Source: RHLJ01 sp048058975 (lineage in GTDB: Bacteria > Bacteroidota > Rhodothermia > Balneolales > Balneolaceae). Taken from it: a DNA stretch of 64,000 nt. Shown here piece by piece: positions 10,223-18,035 of this stretch; the first letter of the stretch is position 1; the number at the start of each line of letters is the position of its first letter. The DNA is taken from positions 1 through 64,000 of the forward strand of contig JBLLNP010000007.1 in NCBI GenBank assembly GCA_048058975.1, in the 5' to 3' direction. The notes beneath the pieces are model-generated. The model was not told where the DNA came from, did no database searches, and worked only from the letters and a program-made list of their open reading frames with translations. The position numbers and the translations under genes are program-made.

Positions 10223-10584
10223 GCCAAAGAAAAACATATCGTTATAAAGATAAACGAGTTACTGTTGCTGATGAAGAGGATGTTTACTTCGAAATAAAGT
10301 TAGTTTCGAATCTTAATATGGTTCAGACATCCGTTAATATTCCTGGAAACGATGACAAAGAGTTAACAGATTCCAATCGTGTGTATTTAGGAAAAGGAAA
10401 AAACTTAAGAAGTCCAATTACAGTTGTTTTCTCATCAGTCTCTAATCCTAGTCCAAATGAAGATGAAATTATTATCAATTATTTTATAAATAATACTGAA
10501 GAACCATTAGTACATCATACTAATCCTAAATCGGAAGAAGAACGCCCTTTCATTCTCATAACTATTCACTTTGATGAGCCATGA
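10219..10584 (+). CDS. Small cytosolic beta-rich protein, unknown
   Basis: 121 residues with no signal peptide or membrane segment. The sequence alternates short predicted strands and acidic turns (VYFEIKLVSNLNMVQTSVNI, then EIIINYFINN, then FILITIHFDEP). This suggests a small all-beta fold, possibly a ligand- or partner-binding domain. It overlaps its neighbour on each side by four bases (ATGA), which argues that it is a real gene and works with both the membrane protein before it and the exported protein after it. I recognise no family. The local base use is more AT-rich than in the neighbouring housekeeping genes. Confidence 0.65.
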   Translation: MSQRKTYRYKDKRVTVADEEDVYFEIKLVSNLNMVQTSVNIPGNDDKELTDSNRVYLGKGKNLRSPITVVFSSVSNPSPNEDEIIINYFINNTEEPLVHHTNPKSEEERPFILITIHFDEP

Positions 10585-11915
10585 AAAATTATCTTTTACT
10601 CCTTTTCTTAGTTTTTAGCATACTTCATGAAGCTTCAGCGCAGGAGAAGTTTGATTTTAATAAGTATAAATCACCAAGTTCACCTGCTGCATATGTTTTG
10701 GGGGTTGAACCAAGTGCAATTCTTTCTCCAAAATCATTTGATGCTTTTGAAGCAGCCGTTTTTTCTAATTTTATGAATTCGGAGGGCGGGGCAGTTATTC
10801 CAAATGATTTTGCACTTGAATTTTCTCCCTATTGGGCAAAAGACCGGGGGTTAACAATCGAAGAGTATCTTTCTGCAGACGTCTTGACTCAGTTTAAGAG
10901 GAATTTCTCATTGTCATTAGCAAGTACTCAAAACTTTCAATTAGGAGACAGCACCAGTACAAATGCAATTTCATTTGGGTTTAGAACAAGTCTTTTCTTA
11001 AGACAAAAGGATAAAGCTTCTAAGTTAATTTCTGATATAAATGTTTTCAGAAATGTGGAACAAGTCGTCTCCAATGTAATGTCTCGGATGTATCAATACT
11101 CAATTATGGCAGACAATGGTACCGCAATGATTGATTCTACAGCAGGAGAACTGAGAAAACAGCTTCGGAACTCCGATAATAATTACACAGAAGAGCAGAT
11201 AAGCTCTATTGTTGATTCTTTTAAGAGAAGCGCCGTTTTTGAAGCTGATTTTAATGAAAATTATGATGCCTTCATGGACCAATTAACAAATAGTTTAAAT
11301 TCGACATTAGAGTCGAGCGCTATTTATGAAGAACTTAAAAAGAGTTTGTTTGACCAGGTAGAAGAGAAAAGAGGGTTTTATATCGACCTCGCATTCGCCT
11401 CTCTAGTTAATTTCCCTGTAAATACTTTCGGATCCGGAACTTCTCCCCGTCAATCATTCTGGCTTACTCCTACTTACCGTTTTAAGAAAAATACAAAAGC
11501 AGATTTCCTGAGAATATTGGGTGTCTTGAGATATGAGAGATACGATCAGGATTACTATCGTCAATACTTCCCAAATGCAACTATTTATGAAAATAATATA
11601 GATATAGGGATTGCGCTATCAGCAGAATTTGAACAGTTTTCTATCCAGTTTGAAGCTATCGGAAGGAATAGTAATAGTAAAACACCTGAGGGATTTAATT
11701 CTCAAGGAGACCCTCTTTATTCTGAAAAAACAGCCTCTGATTTCCAAACACTTGGTAAGTTTAATTATAAAATCAACGACAAACTTACTTTTACATATAC
11801 ACTAGGAAATAGCTTTGAACAAATTATCAACGAAAATAATACTTTAGTTTCTTTATTCTCACTCAATTTTGGTTTTAATAAACAAGACCCAACTAATATC
11901 GGAATCTTCGATTAA
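10581..11915 (+). CDS. Exported protein, probable outer-membrane beta-barrel, unknown
   Basis: 444 residues with a signal peptide (MKNYLLLLFLVFSILHEASAQ). The N-terminal third holds repeated strand-like segments (NFSLSLASTQNFQL, ISFGFRTSLFLR). The middle (about 150-255) is helical, with many Asp/Glu/Ser, and may be a periplasmic or surface insertion. The last third again looks like barrel strands (DIGIALSAEFEQFSIQFEAIG, LTFTYTLGNSFEQ, VSLFSLNFGFNK). It overlaps the preceding gene by four bases. Together the operon places one protein in the inner membrane, one in the cytosol and one in the outer membrane, which suggests an envelope-spanning assembly; that is inference. The next gene (carB) converges and its stop is 2 bases away. 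Confidence 0.7.
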   Translation: MKNYLLLLFLVFSILHEASAQEKFDFNKYKSPSSPAAYVLGVEPSAILSPKSFDAFEAAVFSNFMNSEGGAVIPNDFALEFSPYWAKDRGLTIEEYLSADVLTQFKRNFSLSLASTQNFQLGDSTSTNAISFGFRTSLFLRQKDKASKLISDINVFRNVEQVVSNVMSRMYQYSIMADNGTAMIDSTAGELRKQLRNSDNNYTEEQISSIVDSFKRSAVFEADFNENYDAFMDQLTNSLNSTLESSAIYEELKKSLFDQVEEKRGFYIDLAFASLVNFPVNTFGSGTSPRQSFWLTPTYRFKKNTKADFLRILGVLRYERYDQDYYRQYFPNATIYENNIDIGIALSAEFEQFSIQFEAIGRNSNSKTPEGFNSQGDPLYSEKTASDFQTLGKFNYKINDKLTFTYTLGNSFEQIINENNTLVSLFSLNFGFNKQDPTNIGIFD

Positions 11916-11917
11916 CC

Positions 11918-14746
11918 CTACTTACTCAAATATAAGCTCTTGAATTCGTATGGCTTTCTGAAGTGTTCATCCTCAAAGTCATCGGCGAAGTAAATACTTT
12001 CGCCGGTTGACTTCATTTCTGGGCCTAACTCTTTCTTCACTCCCGGGAATTTGTCGAACGGGAATACCGGCTCTTTAATCGCCCAGTTTTTAAGTTTTGA
12101 TTTCAGATCAAAGTCTTTGAGTTTAGCACCCAGCATTACCTTTGTTCCGATAGCCGCTTCAGGAACCTGATTGGCTTTTGCCAGGAATGGCACCGTTCGG
12201 GTTGTTCTTGGATTGGCTTCCAGTACATATACATTTCCATCTTTTACTGCATATTGCACGTTCAGAAATCCCTGGATATTCATCGCTTCAGCTATACGTT
12301 CCTGGTATTTACGAACTGTATCCTGCACTTCTTTGCTCAGAGAATAGGGCGGAACTACTGCGGTAGAATCACCGGAATGAACTCCGGCAGGTTCAATATG
12401 CTGCATCATCCCTGAAATGTGTAGCTGATCTCCATCATAAACCGAATCCACATCTACTTCGATGGCATGCTCCAGATATTTATCAATCAGGAAGGCGTTT
12501 TCGGGATGCGTTTTAAGGATATTGGCTACATAGCGTTCCAGTTCTTCCTGCTTTACAGCAATTCGCATTCCTTGTCCACCTAAAACATAACTCGGACGAA
12601 TCAACACCGGATATCCTATTCGATCTGCAATCTCTAATGCTCCCTCTACATCTGTAGCTGTTCCGTATTCCGGGAATGGAATATCTAATCTGGTAAGCAG
12701 ACCTGAGAACTCTCCCCGGTCTTCCGCGAAATCGATCATTTCGAAATCAGTTCCGAATATTTTAATTCCCGCTTCTACAAATCGTTTGCCAAGCTTTAGG
12801 GCCGTCTGGCCTCCCACCTGAATAATCACACCTTCTGCTTTCTCATGCTCGTAAATATCCAGCACTCTTTCCCAATAAACTGGCTCGAAATAGAGCTTGT
12901 CTGCAATATCGAAATCGGTAGATACGGTTTCAGGATTACAGTTAATCATAATGGCTTCGTAGCCCATTTCTTTGGTGGCGAGTACGGCATGCACACAGGA
13001 ATAATCGAATTCAATTCCCTGCCCGATTCGGTTCGGACCACTTCCCAGAATAATCACTTTCTTCCGGTCCGAAACCACACTTTCATTTTCTCCTTCATAT
13101 GCTGAATAGTAGTATGGGGTTTTCGCTGGAAATTCCGCAGCACAAGTATCTACCAGTTTGAAGGATGGCTTTAATCCTAGTTCAAGCCTTCGCGCCCGTA
13201 CCTCGTTCTCCGAAACCTTGATTCCGCTTTTGCTGGATAGCCACGCGATCTGGGCGTCCGAGAAACCTGCTTGTTTCAATTCATAGAAATCATCCTTAGA
13301 AATCTCGTTAAGAGACTGTCCTTCGGTACGGTTTTCAAGAGAAACCATATATCGGATTTGCTGAAGAAACCATGCATCCACTTTGGTGATATCGGCAATT
13401 TCTTCAACGGAAGCTCCCAGTTTAAAGGCATTTCTGATTTGTAATGACCTGTCCCAGTATGGTTTCATTAACCGCTCCCGAACATGCTTACGATCTATTT
13501 CCTCATAGCCATCGGCACCCAATCCATCTCTTCCTACTTCCATACTTTGCCAGGCTTTGTTCAGGGCTTCGGGGAAATTTCTTCCGATACTCATTACCTC
13601 ACCAACCGCCTTCATCTGTGTTGAAAGTTCTTCATCAGCGCCTGGGAATTTATCGAAGTTGAAGCGTGGCACTTTACACACCACATAGTCGATAGAGGGC
13701 TCGAAACATGCCGAAGTGGTTCCTGTAATCTGGTTCTTCAGCTCATCCAGTGTATATCCGACAGCAAGTTTGGTTGCTACTTTTGCGATCGGATATCCTG
13801 TTGCTTTAGATGCCAGCGCGGAAGAACGACTTACTCTCGGGTTGATCTCAATCGCAACAAAACGGTCGCTTCCCGGCTCCATCGCAAACTGTACATTACA
13901 TCCTCCTGCAAAGGTTCCGATCGAACGCATCATTTTGATGGCAGCGTTTCGAAGTATCTGAAGCTGCTTATCGGTAAGCGTTTGAGTAGGGGCTACTGTC
14001 ACAGAATCTCCGGTATGCACTCCCATCGGGTCCATATTCTCAATGGAGCAGATAATCACTACGTTGTCATTGGCATCACGAAGTAATTCCAGTTCGTATT
14101 CTTTCCAGCCGAAGATACTTTCTTCAATCAATACCGAGTGCACCGGACTCATTTCTAATCCCCGAAGAACCATTTTGTCGAAATCTTCCTCTTGCCAAAC
14201 AATACCTCCGCCTGCTCCTCCCATAGTGAAAGACGGGCGAATCACGATTGGAAGTCCTCCTAGTTCTTCTTTAATCTCTTTGGCATCAAGAAGAGATTCT
14301 GCCTGACGGCTGCGACATTGTTCAATTCCAATTTCTTCCATTTTATCACGGAATAGCTGGCGGTCTTCAGTCAACTCTACCGCATCAATATCCACCCCGA
14401 TGATCTTAATGCCCTTTTCTTTCCAAAAACCTTGCTTTTCCAAATCGCGACAGAGATTTAAGCCTGTTTGGCCACCCATAGTTGGCAGAACCGCATCCGG
14501 CTTTTCTTTTTCTACAATTTCCCGGATCGAACCCGTAGTCATAGGCAGCATGTAAATCGCATCTGCCATAATGGGGTCGGTCATAATGGTTGCCGGGTTC
14601 GAATTGATGAGCACTATCTCGTAGCCTTCTTCCTGAAGAGAACGGCAGGCTTGTGATCCCGAATAGTCAAACTCACAGGCCTGCCCGATTACAATAGGTC
14701 CTGATCCAATAATGAGAATTTTGTGTATGTCGTCGCGTCTTGGCAT
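11918..14746 (-). CDS. carB: Carbamoyl-phosphate synthase large subunit, short form
   Basis: Makes carbamoyl phosphate from bicarbonate, ammonia (delivered by CarA) and two ATP, for arginine and pyrimidine synthesis. Both ATP-grasp halves are present: the first starts SGPIVIGQACEFDYSG, the second SGPNRIGQGIEFDYSC about 545 residues later, each followed by the metal-binding EINPR or EANPR segment. At 942 residues it is about 130 shorter than the E. coli enzyme. It ends just after GPEMKSTGES with a tail finishing YLSK and has no MGS-like C-terminal domain, which in enterobacteria binds UMP and ornithine. From memory this short form is usual in Bacteroidota, so it is not a truncation. Transcribed after carA, 107 bases away. 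Confidence 0.96.
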   Translation of the reverse strand: MPRRDDIHKILIIGSGPIVIGQACEFDYSGSQACRSLQEEGYEIVLINSNPATIMTDPIMADAIYMLPMTTGSIREIVEKEKPDAVLPTMGGQTGLNLCRDLEKQGFWKEKGIKIIGVDIDAVELTEDRQLFRDKMEEIGIEQCRSRQAESLLDAKEIKEELGGLPIVIRPSFTMGGAGGGIVWQEEDFDKMVLRGLEMSPVHSVLIEESIFGWKEYELELLRDANDNVVIICSIENMDPMGVHTGDSVTVAPTQTLTDKQLQILRNAAIKMMRSIGTFAGGCNVQFAMEPGSDRFVAIEINPRVSRSSALASKATGYPIAKVATKLAVGYTLDELKNQITGTTSACFEPSIDYVVCKVPRFNFDKFPGADEELSTQMKAVGEVMSIGRNFPEALNKAWQSMEVGRDGLGADGYEEIDRKHVRERLMKPYWDRSLQIRNAFKLGASVEEIADITKVDAWFLQQIRYMVSLENRTEGQSLNEISKDDFYELKQAGFSDAQIAWLSSKSGIKVSENEVRARRLELGLKPSFKLVDTCAAEFPAKTPYYYSAYEGENESVVSDRKKVIILGSGPNRIGQGIEFDYSCVHAVLATKEMGYEAIMINCNPETVSTDFDIADKLYFEPVYWERVLDIYEHEKAEGVIIQVGGQTALKLGKRFVEAGIKIFGTDFEMIDFAEDRGEFSGLLTRLDIPFPEYGTATDVEGALEIADRIGYPVLIRPSYVLGGQGMRIAVKQEELERYVANILKTHPENAFLIDKYLEHAIEVDVDSVYDGDQLHISGMMQHIEPAGVHSGDSTAVVPPYSLSKEVQDTVRKYQERIAEAMNIQGFLNVQYAVKDGNVYVLEANPRTTRTVPFLAKANQVPEAAIGTKVMLGAKLKDFDLKSKLKNWAIKEPVFPFDKFPGVKKELGPEMKSTGESIYFADDFEDEHFRKPYEFKSLYLSK

Positions 14747-14818
14747 TTGTTGTTATTTGTATCGCTGTTGGGTTGCGAAGAGCTGAAGCACTTCGCTTGT
14801 TTAATTTTGAATTTAAAG

Positions 14819-14836
14819 TCCCCTCTTGAGAGGGGA
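14819..14836. repeat. Palindromic repeat between carA and carB
   Basis: A perfect hairpin TCCCCTC-TTGA-GAGGGGA followed by aggggtgtgtt. It belongs to the same GC-rich palindrome family as 6442-6457, 23775-23869 and 26852-26867. Lying inside the carAB transcript, it could affect mRNA stability or read-through between the two subunits. Confidence 0.7.
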
Positions 14837-14853
14837 TTTAGGGGTGTGTTAAT

Positions 14854-15975
14854 TCACGCCTCAACTCCTTTCTGTTCTTTCATCAAATCAATAAACTGAT
14901 CGAAGAGGTATGCTGAGTCATGCGGACCCGGAGATGCTTCCGGATGGTACTGTACCGAAAATCCCGGGAAGTTCTTGAATCTCAATCCTTCTACCGTCTG
15001 ATCGTTCAGATTGATGTGAGTAATTTCAGCAACCTCTGGTTTTACACTGTTTTCAGTTACCGCAAACCCGTGGTTTTGGGTTGAGATTTCTACCAGTCCT
15101 GTTTCCAGATTTTTTACCGGGTGGTTTGCTCCACGATGTCCCACAAACATCTTTCCTACTTCAATTCCTTCGCTCATCGCCATCAACTGATGTCCCAAAC
15201 AAATCCCGAATAGTGGTTTTCCAGTCGATTTTGCAAAATCCACTATCTCGAGTGCGTATTCTCCGGTTGGGTTTGGATCTCCGGGACCGTTCGAAAAGAA
15301 AAACCCGTCGGCGTCCCACGCTTTCACTTCTTCTAAAGAAGCCTGCGCCGGAAACACTCTGAGTGTACATCCTCTGGCTACGAGACTGTTGATAATATTC
15401 TGTTTTATTCCATAATCGAAGGCCGCGACTTTGAATTGAAAATCTCCTTCGGGTTGATAGGTTTGTGCTTCTGAACGTGTCACTTTGGTCGCCAGCTCCA
15501 GGCCTTCCATATCTTCCCAATTTCTGGCCATCTGAACCAACTTTTCTTCGTCCAGTTCGGTTGAGGAAATCACGGCATTCATAACTCCTTTTTCTCTGAT
15601 GTGACGAACAAGCGCCCGCGTATCCACGCCTGAAATCCCCACTATCTCGTTGTCTTCGAGGTATTCCTGAAGGCTTCGATCGGCCATCGGATTACTGAAT
15701 TCCCACGAAAAAGCACGAGTTATGATTCCTGCTACCATCACCTTACGATGCTCATCATCTCTGGGCATGGTTCCATAATTACCGATATGAGGGTAGGTCA
15801 TCATCATCAACTGTCCGTAATAGCTCGGATCTGTAAAGATTTCCTGGTAACCGGTCATACTGGTGTTAAAGCATAATTCGCCACCGGTTATGCCTTCGTG
15901 TCCGACTGCCCAGCCGTGCGCTACCGTTCCATCACTTAGTGCAAGGATGGCTTTTTTTCTTGGTTGGAGTGACAT
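14854..15975 (-). CDS. carA: Carbamoyl-phosphate synthase small subunit (glutaminase)
   Basis: The glutamine amidotransferase subunit that supplies ammonia to CarB. The N-terminal CPSase small-chain domain (LALSDGTVAHGWAVGHEG, then NTSMTGYQEIFTDPSYYGQ) is followed by a class-I GATase domain. Its nucleophile is Cys259 (FGICLGHQ), and the catalytic His344 and Glu346 lie in VQYHPEASPGPHD. The length of 373 residues is normal. The start ATG at 15975 lies two bases after the stop of a 32-codon upstream ORF and 36 bases after a terminator-like hairpin, which suggests control in the leader. Confidence 0.96.
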   Translation of the reverse strand: MSLQPRKKAILALSDGTVAHGWAVGHEGITGGELCFNTSMTGYQEIFTDPSYYGQLMMMTYPHIGNYGTMPRDDEHRKVMVAGIITRAFSWEFSNPMADRSLQEYLEDNEIVGISGVDTRALVRHIREKGVMNAVISSTELDEEKLVQMARNWEDMEGLELATKVTRSEAQTYQPEGDFQFKVAAFDYGIKQNIINSLVARGCTLRVFPAQASLEEVKAWDADGFFFSNGPGDPNPTGEYALEIVDFAKSTGKPLFGICLGHQLMAMSEGIEVGKMFVGHRGANHPVKNLETGLVEISTQNHGFAVTENSVKPEVAEITHINLNDQTVEGLRFKNFPGFSVQYHPEASPGPHDSAYLFDQFIDLMKEQKGVEA

Positions 15976-15977
15976 GG

Positions 15978-16076
15978 TTAATTCTTTTTTCTTTGTGTGA
16001 GTTGGGGATCAAAAAAAATCCGACTACGAAACACGCGTCGGATTTTTTGAAAATATGTTGAACTAAAAAAATGCAT
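15978..16076 (-). promoter_or_regulatory. Candidate carA leader ORF with clustered arginine codons
   Basis: An ATG at 16076 opens 32 codons ending in TAA at 15978-15980, two bases before the carA ATG. Codons 13-19 read Arg-Arg-Val-Phe-Arg-Ser-Arg and lie inside the hairpin at 16013-16048. A weak AAGG lies upstream. A ribosome stalling at these Arg codons would cover the 5' arm of the hairpin, which would fit attenuation of carAB by arginine. The chance of an accidental ORF of this length is real. Confidence 0.35.
16013..16048 (-). terminator. Terminator-like hairpin in the carA leader
   Basis: AAAAAATCCGAC (16013-16024) pairs with GTCGGATTTTTT (16037-16048) around a 12-base loop, and the coding (minus) strand ends in a run of eight Ts. 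It has the form of an intrinsic terminator but lies between the upstream non-coding stretch and carA, so it is either an attenuator of carAB or a distant terminator of the lipoprotein gene at 16372-17010. Confidence 0.6.
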
Positions 16077-16371
16077 CAACTCTGCGCCTTGTTTTTGGTT
16101 CGCTTGGTTGATATCTCAAAGCTATGGATTGCTAACAATAAAATGGGGTAAAAGCTTTGTTGAAGTTTCGATAAGATACGGAGTGAGGGGATTCGATTCA
16201 ATGTGAAACTAAGTTACTTTTCCACATTTAATGAACAAATTTTGATTTCTACGAGGTGACTATGATATAAAACATAGTGGCTACACTTGATTCCCATATA
16301 CACTAATTTGGACATACTCCGAACTTCTGGCTTAAACATGAAAACCTTCAGCCTATAGACCTGGTTCTTAT
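16077..16371. other. Gene-free stretch upstream of the carA leader
   Basis: I see no gene here. On the minus strand TAGCTTTG (16117-16124) matches the Bacteroidota -7 element TAnnTTTG and would place a carA start site near 16110, giving a leader of about 135 bases. No good -33 partner is evident, so the promoter call is weak. Confidence 0.3.
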
Positions 16372-17010
16372 TTAGAATAAAACAAATGAAGCGGAGAACC
16401 CTACAAATGGCTCGCTTACTTCAGGAAGATATCCTAATTCAAAATCTCCACTGAAACCGTATTTTTCATCAGTTCGGAAAAGATAACGACTCCTGAATCC
16501 AGCCTTAAAAAGATATTCAGGCTTGTCCCCTAAATATAGAAAGCCACCTAAGCATCCTTCTGTTGAGCAACCTTGAGAATAGTACATCTCTTCAACAGCG
16601 CCAAAAACCCCAAGTGAAATTCCTCCCGATCTAGTATTAACTATTGCTCTTTGAAAAATAACTTTAGGTCTGAAAAACAAGCTTAAACTGCCTGTAAGAT
16701 AATTTTTATTACCCAATCTGTAAGTTATATCTGCACCCGTGGCACTTCCTAAGGTAGTCGATAGAGCAAATTTATCATCAAAAATTCTTCCTGCGAATAA
16801 CCCAATCGACGTTGCCGGGTAGTCTTCATAATTTCTTTGCGACTTCTCAAGAAACTCTTCCTCCGAAATTGAACCATCTACTACACTGGCTCCTAGAAGT
16901 CTTTCACTTTCTTTCTCAGGATTTTTAAACATCACCATTTCACTCATTGGAGCATGAGTAGCGCAGGCGGTTAATCCCACGGCGCTCAGAATGAGAATAA
17001 ATCTAACCAC
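16372..17010 (-). CDS. Predicted lipoprotein with barrel-like strands, unknown
   Basis: 212 residues. The N-terminus MVRFILILSAVGLTACATH has a good lipobox (LTAC, Cys16), so the protein should be acylated and anchored at the membrane. The remainder is strand-rich (FALSTTLGSATGADITYRL, YLTGSLSLFFRPKVIF, ending FVGFSASFVLF), with a short loop CSTEGC that could form a disulfide. A lipobox on a protein that otherwise resembles a small beta-barrel is uncommon. It may simply be a surface lipoprotein with a beta-sandwich. No family is recognised. Confidence 0.6.
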   Translation of the reverse strand: MVRFILILSAVGLTACATHAPMSEMVMFKNPEKESERLLGASVVDGSISEEEFLEKSQRNYEDYPATSIGLFAGRIFDDKFALSTTLGSATGADITYRLGNKNYLTGSLSLFFRPKVIFQRAIVNTRSGGISLGVFGAVEEMYYSQGCSTEGCLGGFLYLGDKPEYLFKAGFRSRYLFRTDEKYGFSGDFELGYLPEVSEPFVGFSASFVLF

Positions 17011-17072
17011 AAATACATAGTTAACTTAATTTTATGACAAAAATATCGTGTTTATAAAGATTGCCACAAAAT

Positions 17073-17540
17073 TTAGTTTAGTATTTTCCTGCCTCTTTTC
17101 CATCCAGCCCAAACAGGACGCCCGAAATCGTCTCTGAGCGTTAGACTATTTTCCTCTAGTTTTATTGTTTTAGCAATTAATGCTTCTTCTCCTTTATAAG
17201 TGATCATTGATCCTGTGATTTCGAGCTCATCTCCTTCAAGAATTTGTAATTCCTGATTTTTGATAAACCAGGCTGGCCCGAGATGAACATACAGAAGCTT
17301 ATCGTTTAAATTTGCCTGTAAATGAATACCTACTGCCATTCCATTTTCAGGAGTAAATGTTTCAACTTTTTGTACAATTACTGTTACCGTTTGTTCGGTT
17401 TGTGGATTGTACAATCTTACATAAGGAGTGTCATTGCTCCAGTTAACCATACCCCGGTTGGGGCGGTTTTGTGCACATACTAGTATTGGTAGGATTAAAA
17501 GTATGATTATCAACCAACCTAATCTTGCTTTAGCTGTCAT
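17073..17540 (-). CDS. Exported OB-fold-like protein
   Basis: 155 residues with a signal peptide (LGWLIIILLILPILVCAQ). The mature part has a five-strand OB-like pattern: VTVIVQKVETFTPENGMAVG, LYVHLGPAWFI, LQILEGDELEITGSMI, EALIAKTIKL. It ends in LTLRDDFGRPVWAGWKRGR, a tail I associate with periplasmic OB-fold (BOF-like or DNA-binding-annotated) proteins. Such domains bind small ligands or metal-site partners; the role here is unknown. It lies between two small envelope genes on the same strand. Confidence 0.55.
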   Translation of the reverse strand: MTAKARLGWLIIILLILPILVCAQNRPNRGMVNWSNDTPYVRLYNPQTEQTVTVIVQKVETFTPENGMAVGIHLQANLNDKLLYVHLGPAWFIKNQELQILEGDELEITGSMITYKGEEALIAKTIKLEENSLTLRDDFGRPVWAGWKRGRKILN

Positions 17541-17622
17541 GGTAAGCCTCTCTTTTTAAATTAAACGTCTTATTAGAGAGGCTAGCTAATCAATAAATGT
17601 GAAGGTGAAGTGAAGAATAAAT

Positions 17623-17967
17623 TTATCTCTGGTTTATTTTCTTATTATTGAATAGACTTCCCGTCAAAGTAGCAAACCCACTCACCAAGCCTCCGAGAAC
17701 TCCGGTAATTAGGATGACAAAGTAAGGCGATCCAACTCCCAGCATTTCGGCAATTCGTGTGGAAAGAACACCATCGTTGGCGAAGTGAATGTAGAGTGCC
17801 TGAGCACCCCAAAGTAGAAACACAGCCAAAAATCCCCACCCAAAAGAAGCCCATCCTGATTTTTTAAATTGATACCCTAGGATTAGTCCCGGTATAGCAA
17901 TGCTCCACCAAGGGAGAAAAAGGTTTAGTAAAAAAACGAGGATTAAAATTAGTGCGGTTAGTAGCAT
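17623..17967 (-). CDS. Small polytopic membrane protein, unknown
   Basis: 114 residues with probably four membrane segments: LTALILILVFLLNLFLPWW with IAIPGLILGYQF, then WGFLAVFLLWGAQALYIHF, then YFVILITGVLGGLVSGFAT. No soluble domain is present. An AT-rich palindromic repeat separates it from the penicillin-acylase-family gene upstream in transcription. No family function is known to me. Confidence 0.6.
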   Translation of the reverse strand: MLLTALILILVFLLNLFLPWWSIAIPGLILGYQFKKSGWASFGWGFLAVFLLWGAQALYIHFANDGVLSTRIAEMLGVGSPYFVILITGVLGGLVSGFATLTGSLFNNKKINQR

Positions 17968-17986
17968 TGATAAATTATAAATGTTG

Positions 17987-18030
17987 AATGCTCAATGTTA
18001 AATGGCGAAACACATTTAACATTGAGCATT
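17987..18030. repeat. AT-rich inverted repeat downstream of the acylase gene
   Basis: An 18-base perfect stem: AATGCTCAATGTTAAATG (17987-18004) pairs with its complement at 18013-18030 around an 8-base loop. A variant of the same sequence flanks the other side of the acylase gene at 20452-20519, and a related one lies at 24797-24875. Confidence 0.8.
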
Positions 18031-18035
18031 TAGAA

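Noticed and set aside
15161..15520. 119-codon ORF inside carA
   Set aside because: Another frame of carA, rich in Arg/Ser with no domain; a shadow of the real gene.
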